Shown: one piece after another, positions 57,085-64,000 of the stretch
Position numbering within the stretch: the stretch's first letter is position 1
How the letters are laid out: every line of letters begins with the position of its first letter
DNA from: Symmetrospora coprosmae
Lineage: Eukaryota > Basidiomycota > Cystobasidiomycetes > Symmetrosporaceae
Assembly (NCBI GenBank): GCA_008802785.1
Contig: VUYT01000041.1
Location: 1-64,000 of the forward strand
Length of the DNA: 64,000 nt
Direction: 5' to 3'
Program-made: the position numbers and the translations under genes
The notes under the pieces: generated by a model
Told to the model about the DNA's origin: nothing
Database searches by the model: none
Seen by the model: the letters and a program-made list of their open reading frames with translations, nothing else

Positions 57085-57624
57085 GTTGGCGAAAGGTACG
57101 GCGGTAAGCGGGATAGTAGGTAGCTGCTGCTAGTTGGTAATATCTGAGTGTAAGCAGCTGATTGTGAAAGCAGAAGCAGAGAGGCAGAGGGCGGTCAGGC
57201 CCGCTTTTATAGGGTGGCAGGGGCGAGCCTGGCTGCTGTCCCTACCTCCCATTCCCACAGAGTCCGACATCGCCCCGACACTCCTCAAGTCGTCGGACCC
57301 TTTGCGGCTTCTGAGAGAAAGGATCCGGCAGGCAATACGTGCTGGAGGCGGCGCTCGGAGGAGGGTGGCAGTATGTGTCTCTTCAGCTGCAAGCGATTTG
57401 ATGGTGTGCGGACGGGAGTAGCTGTCAGCGAGCGTCAGTGCATCTGTCAGTTGCGGGGCTCCACGGTGTCAGTAAGGCGATGCTCAGTCAGTATCTGCCG
57501 CAGTATGTCCATTCGTGCTTTCTCTTCTCATCATCCTGTTGGTGTCCGGTCAAGACTCAGCGAAAGTCTCAGAGACAAGTCTAGGAGAATGCGAATCTTC
57601 TCCGCTATCAGTTCTGCTGCCCGA
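57085..57624. other. Spacer between copies B and C (copy B promoter)
   Basis: 540 bases homologous to the other two spacers of this cluster, including the TATA box at 57204-57211. Confidence 0.7.
57204..57211 (-). promoter_or_regulatory. TATA box of copy B (TATAAAAG)
   Basis: Minus-strand octamer 120 bases upstream of the copy B ATG, in the conserved GC-rich context. Confidence 0.7.
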
Positions 57625-59499
57625 CTACTTCTGAAGCTCCAACTTGACGTAGTCCCACAGAATCCACTGATCTCGACAGATCTGGGCGGCGAGCCGCCTA
57701 GTAGCCTCGTCAGACTCGGGCAGAGACTTGTCGTCAATCATTTCCTGCATGGCATGCGCCACACCTCGAGACCTGCAGAGAGCGCGCTCGAGCTTTTTCA
57801 GATTGAAATGCTTAAGGAATGGTCCCTGGCGTTGCTCGCAATCGGATATTGCGTGGTGCATCAGCGTTCGCTTTCTTGCGGTCTGGCCGGCTGTGACCGG
57901 CTTGTTGACTAGACTCTGCAACTTGTCGATTGCGCGCTCGAACGGGAGCTGCAAGAGGGTGTCAAGCTGCGAGTCTCTACCTCGGAGGAGTAGTTCATGC
58001 TCACCACTGGGTACTGCTGTTTCGTTGAGGGGAATACCACTCTTGTAGCCTTGGCAATGTGTCGCAGCGCAGCGGCTTCGATGTAAGGCGCGGCGATGGC
58101 GCACACCTCCAGCTTGAATTTCACAAGAGAGACACCGTCGTCATTGATGGTCCTTGCCAGCGTCCCTGATTCTACCTCGAAAGCTTGTCTATCTTTGTCG
58201 AGATCGAGACAAGCCTTGTCGAAGCGCCTGGTGAGCAAGCTTGCATAAAAGCTACTCTTGGCACTCCCGAGAGTAAGCCTCGGTACCGAGCTAGAAGACT
58301 CAGGTACGCGCTGGGGGTTCCAGCTTGCCGAAGACGCCCGGGAGCTCGCAGCCGACACTGTTTTAGGCGTCTGAACTGGTGCAAGCGGCACTGAGCCGGT
58401 TCTGCCAGGCGAAGGGCGTTTACCTGAGGATGGTTGGAGGGGCAGACTCTGGCTCCTAGGCGGGGCTGTAGCCCCCGGTGATGAGTGTCTGGATACCAGG
58501 TGCCGAGGGTCCATCTGCCTGCCGCGGGGAGGCGTCTTGGGCTTGCCCAGGTCCCACATTTTGAGCTCTGGACCATCACAGACGGACGTTCAGCGAAGCG
58601 TCCTAGTGCCATGCTTTTAGTCAGAGTAAGCGATTCCCAAACTCAACTGTACCTCTTGTAACGCTCCTCGCACTCGCTTTTGATGACCTCGTCGGACCCA
58701 TATAGGACGAGCAATTTCAGGTGTATCTCCGACGTCTTGCAGAATACAGCTCGAATATGTTTGTCGTCAGTCAGACCGGCGTCTTGAAGGGATATCAGAT
58801 CCTTAATCAGACCGGGATGCGCACGCCAGATCTGCTCAGCAGCGCTCGTCTTGAAGACCAGGTGCTCATGAAGGAGGGGATAGAAGCATTGACCATGGTA
58901 CCTGATCTTCTCGACCATGTTATCCTGTTCGCCAAAGAGATTTGAGCGCTCAGAATGCGCGAGAAAGTGTTGATAAGCGCAAGGTGACTCACGAGTTTGT
59001 TTCTGTTATTGCTGTCATCCCGAAGCTCCTTATTGATTGCCTGCCATAGCGGCAGGCTGGTCTTGAGTAGCTTTGAGGCGCGCTCTACTATGTCTGTTGT
59101 GCTCATGTTGACAGCCGTCTGCAGGCTCCGCTCAAACTCTTTCGATGCCTTCGGGAACCGGTCGGTGATCGGCTTCATGACAGTCTTGATCTCTTTGGAC
59201 GCTTCTCCGCCCGTGTTCGACTAGAGATAATACGATTCATGGTCAGAGCTTCTCATGGGTCTTATCGCTGTAGTACAGAACAATCACCTTGATGATCATT
59301 GTCTTTCTGATGTCTGCTCGACCCTGTGTAGAAAGCCAGCCACCGTACTTGCGCACGATCTGGCGGGTGCGGGGGAGCGATCAATGTCTATGAGCTGTAT
59401 GTTCGCAGTGCAAGGTTCTTAACTCATGTCAAGACGCACTCGCTCGATGGAATCTCGGGCCGGCTTCGGCTCAAGGCGGTCCAGGTAGGTATCTGCCAT
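57625..59499 (-). CDS. Unrecognised tandem family, copy C (intact, shorter linker)
   Basis: Exons 59499-59440, 59359-59288, 59220-58993, 58924-58648, 58567-58041 and 57966-57625 give 501 residues, all in phase. Exon 2 reads IVRKYGGWLSTQGRADIRK; exon 3 EASKEIKTVMKPITDRF; exon 4 NMVEKIRYHGQCFYPLLHEH, aligning with LIANVIEPFILEHQ of copy B. Exon 5 starts LKMWDLGKPKTPPRGRQM and is about 100 residues shorter than in copy B, losing part of the Ser/Pro linker but keeping SFYASLLTRRFDKACLDLDK. Exon 6 is closest to copy B (LCRSRGVAHAMQEM, QICRDQWILWDYVKLELQ). The first four exons are more diverged than the last two. Confidence 0.8.
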
Positions 59500-59582
59500 G
59501 CTGGCGACGACTGTGTGAGAGAGCGGGATGGGACACGGTGGATGCTTGGCGATAAGTCTGGAGATCAGGCAGTGGTTGTGTC

Positions 59583-59620
59583 AGCAGAAGCAGAAGCAGA
59601 AGCAGAAGCAGAAGCAGAGA
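59583..59620. repeat. (GCAGAA)n hexanucleotide tract in copy C 5' leader
   Basis: About six GCAGAA units between the TATA box and the copy C ATG. The other copies have only one or two such units, which explains the longer TATA-ATG distance here. Confidence 0.85.
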
Positions 59621-59644
59621 GAGAATCAGGGGCGAACGGAGTCG

Positions 59645-59652
59645 CTTTTATA
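59645..59652 (-). promoter_or_regulatory. TATA box of copy C (TATAAAAG)
   Basis: Minus-strand octamer 146 bases upstream of the copy C ATG, same context as in copies A and B. Confidence 0.7.
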
Positions 59653-59829
59653 GTGCGGAAGCGGCGAGCCTGGCTGCTGCGCCCTTCACTTCCATTCCCA
59701 CAGGCTTCGACATCGCCCCGACGCTCCTGAAAGCCTCGGACCCTTTGCGGTCGTCGAGAGAAAGGATCTGGCGGGCGATACGTGCTGGAGGTGGCGCTGC
59801 GGAAGATGGTGGGAATAGATGGCTCGACA

Positions 59830-59991
59830 GCTGCAAGCGGCAAGGTGCGGACAAGAGTAGCCGCCAGCGAGCGTCAATGCATTGGTCAGTGGGCTCGCTA
59901 GCCGTCAGTAGTGCAACCCCAGTCAGTATCTGCCGCAATGTGTGCATATCTGTGTGTCCATCTTCCTGTTGGTGTCTGGTCAAGAAGCAGA
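59830..59991. repeat. Spacer remnant homologous to the 3' flanks of copies B and C
   Basis: This stretch resembles 54655-54815 and 57386-57555: shared GCGAGCGTCAATGCATT, CAGTCAGTATCTGCCGCA and GGTCAAGAAGCAG. In the other two places it continues into the 3' end of the next copy; here it stops abruptly at about 59991. Confidence 0.65.
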
Positions 59992-60220
59992 TCCTCGAGC
60001 TCTCTTGGTCCTGGCCGTCCCTTAGCCTTTGACGCATCAAGGGGCGACAGGAGGGGATCCGGGCAGCAGCGACGCCTGCGTGCGCAAACAGGATATCATA
60101 GAGAGCGAGGCTCATATCCCACAATGGCGCATAGCAGACGACGCTGAGCCTGGTTGGCGTCGTGACCATCCGCATCTGCGCGTCGAAACGCGTGACTTCG
60201 ACGAACTCGGTGCTGGCGCA

Positions 60221-63200
60221 ATGACAACGTCGAGGATGGCACAGAGCAAGAGCCATAGCAGCCATGGACACGATCATGACCACCATGGGTCGTCCTCATC
60301 AAGCACTGGGCCCGCGAAGTGCAGCTGCGGCAACCCCGTGGCCCCGCCGCCGCCGCCAAAGAAGGCACACAGTCACCACCACCACCACCACCATCACCAC
60401 ACCTCGTCACTCCCCAGTCCATCCTCCAAGGGCATCAGCAGCGCGACTGCCCTGCGCAGACACAGAGAACTGCGCGAGTTTGCCATTGTGCGTCGCCTCG
60501 TCTGGCTGCTCGACGCGTTGGCGCCGGACGACCCCACGCTGAATGCAACAACACCCCCTTTGAACACGCTTGTCTGTCACACACGGACTCACACCAGATT
60601 GACAAGCTACTCTCTAAGATCTTCTGGCTGCGCTTCTACGAGGACGCGGCACGTCTCTACTCCGCACGCCTCACGCTTATAGCCAAGGAGCGCCTTCCGT
60701 TCCTCATCCAGAACATCATCGGTAAGCCGCCCTAGCATTCAGGCGGTGCGCTCGTGAGTCCACTGCTGACCACTCCGCATTGCAGCCGCCGGAGGAGGAC
60801 CAGGCTGGGCATGCGCAAATGCCGCCAGCGACGAGGTCCGCGAGTACTTTCGCCAGCAGATCCAGGTCGACCTGCGCGAGCTCGAGGACCGGCTATGGCA
60901 CACGTCGTCCGAATGGACCTATACGGCCGTGCGCAGGATGGCAATCACGAACGGCGTCGTCGTGTCATCTGCGGGTCTGCGCGCGTCGGACCTGCTCACC
61001 CTCATCCCATTACTCGAAGCCATGTGCAAAGGGCTCGAGAACGCGCCAAAATCGACATACGAGATCCACCCGGTCCGCGCCATCGCGGCCACCTTTGTCA
61101 ACCTGTACCCAAACCTCGCCTCTCTGCCAGCCACCACGCTCGTCTCGTCCGCAAAAAAGAAGATCCTCGTCAATCACAAGATGCAAGAAGTGCCGAGCCT
61201 GTGCACGCACCATCCATCCAACAAGTGCGCCATGGACGGGCCAGGCAGTCCCGCGTGGGGCCCTGCGCTCTTCAAGATTACCAACTCTGCCATGGCAGAC
61301 ACAAAGTCGAAGACAGGGAGTGGCGCCAAGCTGCCCTCGTCAGCCACCTCGTCCGTCCCGCCCATATCGCCCGCTTCCATCCTGTTCGACACCCTTTTCC
61401 CATCCATACCGCTATCCCCCAAGCGCGCAAGCAGCAACAGCAAGACGTCCGTCCCGCCGACGCCAACCTCGGCGAAGTCGACAGCATCCTCCTCGACAAT
61501 CGCCTCCACCAAGGACAGCGGGTACAAGGACAGCATGGACATGGTCAACATTGTCGAGCTGCGCTCCATCCTCTCGCTCGGCCTCTCGCGCCTCTTCATT
61601 GTGCTCTTCCAGACGGCGCAGGAGTTCAACCTGCGCTCATTCGGCGAGAACATCAACCTCGCATTCGGCGCCATCGGCGGGAGCAGCATCAGCGCCGTTG
61701 GGCCAGGCCACGCCTCGCTTGTTGGTGCAACGGGAGACGGCGGCGAGGACGACGAGTACTACGGCGGGTGTGAGTGCTGCCTCGAAGATTTCTACGACGA
61801 CTACAACCGCAAGAATGGGACGACGTACGACGATCCGCTGTACGACTTCTGGGACGCCGTCTCACGGCCTGCGTCCAGCCCGTACGGAAGCAGAGCAGGC
61901 AAGCGCAAGTCGGCTAAACGGGCCCGGCTGCCCTCGGAGGACGGCAACATCAACGTTCCATACTCGAAGGCGCCATGCACGGTGTACGACGACCGCATAC
62001 ACCGGCTCACCCACCACCCGTACACATCCGAACGCTCGAGCAAGGCCGCCTTCTACCGACGTATCTTCTCCACCCGCCCTGGTGCGGGGCTGCGCGCATG
62101 GGACACAGTCCTGCACTACGAGGCAGTGGTGCGCGAGGAGGAGGAGGAGAAGCAGAAGAAGGAGGAGGACCGGCGTGCCGAGAAGGAGAAGTACGGGCTG
62201 AAAGCGTCGACCCCGACGACGCCGACGACGACGGCGCTGCTGCAGAACGCGGGCGTGAATGCGCTCAAGGAGAACACGAAGGTCGCGCAGGCGGCCCCTC
62301 CTGCAGCACAGGCGCTCGATGCGGCGGGCAAGCCGAAGTCGCTGAAGCGCCGAGCGGGAAAGGAGAGGGAAGGGTCCGAGTGCGATGGAAGAGGCGGCGG
62401 GCTGATTGGGTGGAACAGCTGCCACGAGGAGGACGTGTGGGAGCGCGATCTCGACTCGACGGACGACTACGGCATTGAGGACTACTTTGGCTTTGGCTCT
62501 GATCGACCGGACGAGTGAGTCCAGGCTGAGCGTGCACGCCGTCTCTGATATTACCTGGTGTCAACTGACGTCTCCGTGTCCTTTTCGTTGACAGCGACGT
62601 GTCATGCCGCTGCCGGCGGATCGCCATGCGGTACCTCGTCGCCGAAGAATACAAGGAGGACGGCAACGCTGCCTTCAAGCGGGGCAACTTCGAGGAAGCC
62701 ATCGAGCTGTACACGCTCGCGCACAAGTCCGAGCCGCGCCTGCCCATCTACCTCCTGAACCGGTCCATGGCCGAGCTCAAGCTGTACCGGTGGGACGAGG
62801 CCGAGATGGACTGCACGGCCGTGCTGCGGAAGCACCGAACGAACGCCAAAGCGCTGTGGAGGCGCGCAAAGGCGAGAAGAGCAACGGCGCAGCTTACGGG
62901 CGACGTGGAGAAGCTCATTGCCGCGGAGCGGGGTACGTCCACAAACCACCCCCCTATGCCGCCAATGGTAGCGCTGACCAGGTTGTTACTCCTGCGCAGA
63001 CCTCCTTGACTTCCTGTCGCTGCTGCCTACGTCGGCCGAAGGGCAGATCGAGCTTGCGTCAGTGCGCGCCGAGCTGTGCCCTTGCTTCGAGTGCTCCGAG
63101 CAGTCCGTCTGCGCCACCTCTTCGCACGGCACGTCGTCCATGCTGTTCTGCTCGACCTCGTCGACCGCCCCGCCCCGGTCGTGCTTCAACAAGAACTACC

Positions 63201-63685
63201 GCCCGCCCGCCCTGCTCGCGTCGGCATTCTCGCCCATCACGTCGCTGCAGGACACGCCGCTCGCACGGTCCGCAGACGTCCTCGTGGCCCCGCCAAAGGG
63301 ATGGCTGTCGGCGCACACATTCGGGCAGACGCCTCCAGCGACGCCGTCGACTGCTGCTGCTGCCAACGGGGCGAAGGGCAAGAAAGGCACGGCTGCCGCA
63401 GCGGCAGCGGCCCCGAGCCCGCTCTCGCCCAGTGCGGCTGCGGCAACTGCAGCTGCGTCCCTCAGTCCCGATAGCCCCGGAAACGACAACGGCAACGGCA
63501 ATGCCAGCAGCCATGGAGCACTCAAAGGGTCGTGGCAGCGCTTTGTCGAGAATTTCTCCTTCCTCCCCGCGTCCGTCTCGTCGCCGGAGGACAAGATGCC
63601 GTTGCGCTTCGTTAGCGACCACGACCTGGCCAGCTCGACCTTACCGTGCTGGGACCTGTACAGGATCGTCAAGGCGGGGAAATGA
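60221..63685 (+). CDS. TPR-domain protein with large uncharacterised N-terminal region
   Basis: Exons 60221-60487, 60598-60721, 60786-62514, 62595-62932 and 63000-63685 give 1047 residues. A His-rich head (nine His near residue 52) is followed by a helical domain: KLLSKIFWLRFYEDAARLYS, LIAKERLPFLIQNIIG, EVREYFRQQIQVDLRELEDR and LWHTSSEWTYTAVRRM. A Ser/Thr linker, a Cys-rich block (GGCECCLEDFYDDYN) and a charged coil come next. Around residues 710-820 there are TPR-like repeats: AEEYKEDGNAAFKRGNFEEA, IELYTLAHKSEPRLPIYLLN, RSMAELKLYRWDEAEMDCTA. TPRs of this kind often bind Hsp70/Hsp90 tails. The C-terminus has CPCFECSEQSVC and an Ala-rich run. Family otherwise unrecognised. Start chosen as the first in-frame ATG. 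Confidence 0.8.
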
Positions 63686-64000
63686 GGGCAGACAGCCGCT
63701 CTTGCAAGTCGTCTACACCTTGTCCGAGACCTGGTCATACGTCCTTCTCCGGCTGCACGCTTTTTCCCCGTGCCGCAGCTCACCAATGCCCGCAGCAACC
63801 ATTCCCATTCCCCACTGCCATGCCCGTCTTTCTTCTCCTCTTCAGCTCGAGCATCCTGCAGCTTTCACCAACGCGATCGCAAGCGGGATCCTCTCGACAA
63901 CGCCGATCCGTTGCTTTACTTCTCTTCCTTCTTTCGAAGTCCGCCTCCATACTACGTTGCAGGCTGTCCGCATCTGCCTGCTGTTGTTTCTAGATCAGTC
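63686..64000. other. 3' flank at right edge
   Basis: 315 bases after the TPR gene stop. No gene is seen; the sequence is cut by the window end. Confidence 0.5.

Larger units (their letters stand above)
59500..60220. other. Copy C promoter and 5' flank of the TPR gene
   Basis: 721 bases. The left part to about 59991 is homologous to the other cluster spacers; beyond that similarity stops. No gene is supported. Confidence 0.6.

Overview
The window is nuclear DNA of a GC-rich, intron-rich fungus, most likely a basidiomycete. Nearly every gene is cut by many short introns (about 50-170 nt) with GTGCGT/GTGAGT-like donors, a CTGAC/CTAAC branch site and a CAG acceptor. Gene content is that of a dikaryotic fungus. 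The intron style suggests Ustilaginomycotina or a related basidiomycetous yeast, but I cannot name the genus. I see no rRNA, tRNA, transposon, virus-like element or CRISPR array. All gene models were built by hand by joining exons so that splice phases and family motifs agree; none has transcript support.

Layout, left to right: ERO1 (+); a large acidic protein with a TPP1/Tpz1-like N-terminus (-); an HMMR/RHAMM-like coiled-coil protein (+); SEC61 alpha (-); an unrecognised type II membrane, possibly glycosyltransferase-like protein (+); a 76-residue 4F5-type zinc protein in five exons (-); a ferric reductase (+); three tandem BTB/POZ paralogs (all -); beta-tubulin (-); an atypical NAD(P) epimerase (-); TFIIS (+); a class II eIF4E/4EHP-like protein (-); an ISOC-type isochorismatase-fold hydrolase (-); tafazzin (+); ERG25 (+); CFIm25/NUDT21 (-); eIF3a (-); a 5-phosphatase with very large insertions (-); ATG22 (+); three tandem paralogs of an unrecognised family (all -); and a TPR protein (+).

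Most genes are unrelated housekeeping functions: secretory pathway and ER redox (ERO1, SEC61), translation (eIF3a, 4EHP), transcription and 3'-end processing (TFIIS, CFIm25), lipids (ERG25, tafazzin, 5-phosphatase), iron uptake and the cytoskeleton. They do not form one pathway. The accessory parts are the two tandem paralog clusters, at 19.1-23.9 kb and 52.3-59.5 kb.

The strongest unusual signals are in splicing and in the second cluster. Beta-tubulin begins with exons of 9, 11, 8, 1 and 16 nt, and the single-nucleotide exon is needed to complete an invariant Gly codon. The ISOC gene needs an AT-AC intron to restore its conserved TEQ-PK-LG motif, and the TPP1-like gene needs a GC-AG intron. 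The unknown family at 52.3-59.5 kb keeps six exons, splice phases, TATA box and spacer across three copies; one copy has lost the reading frame, and a spacer remnant hints at a former fourth unit.
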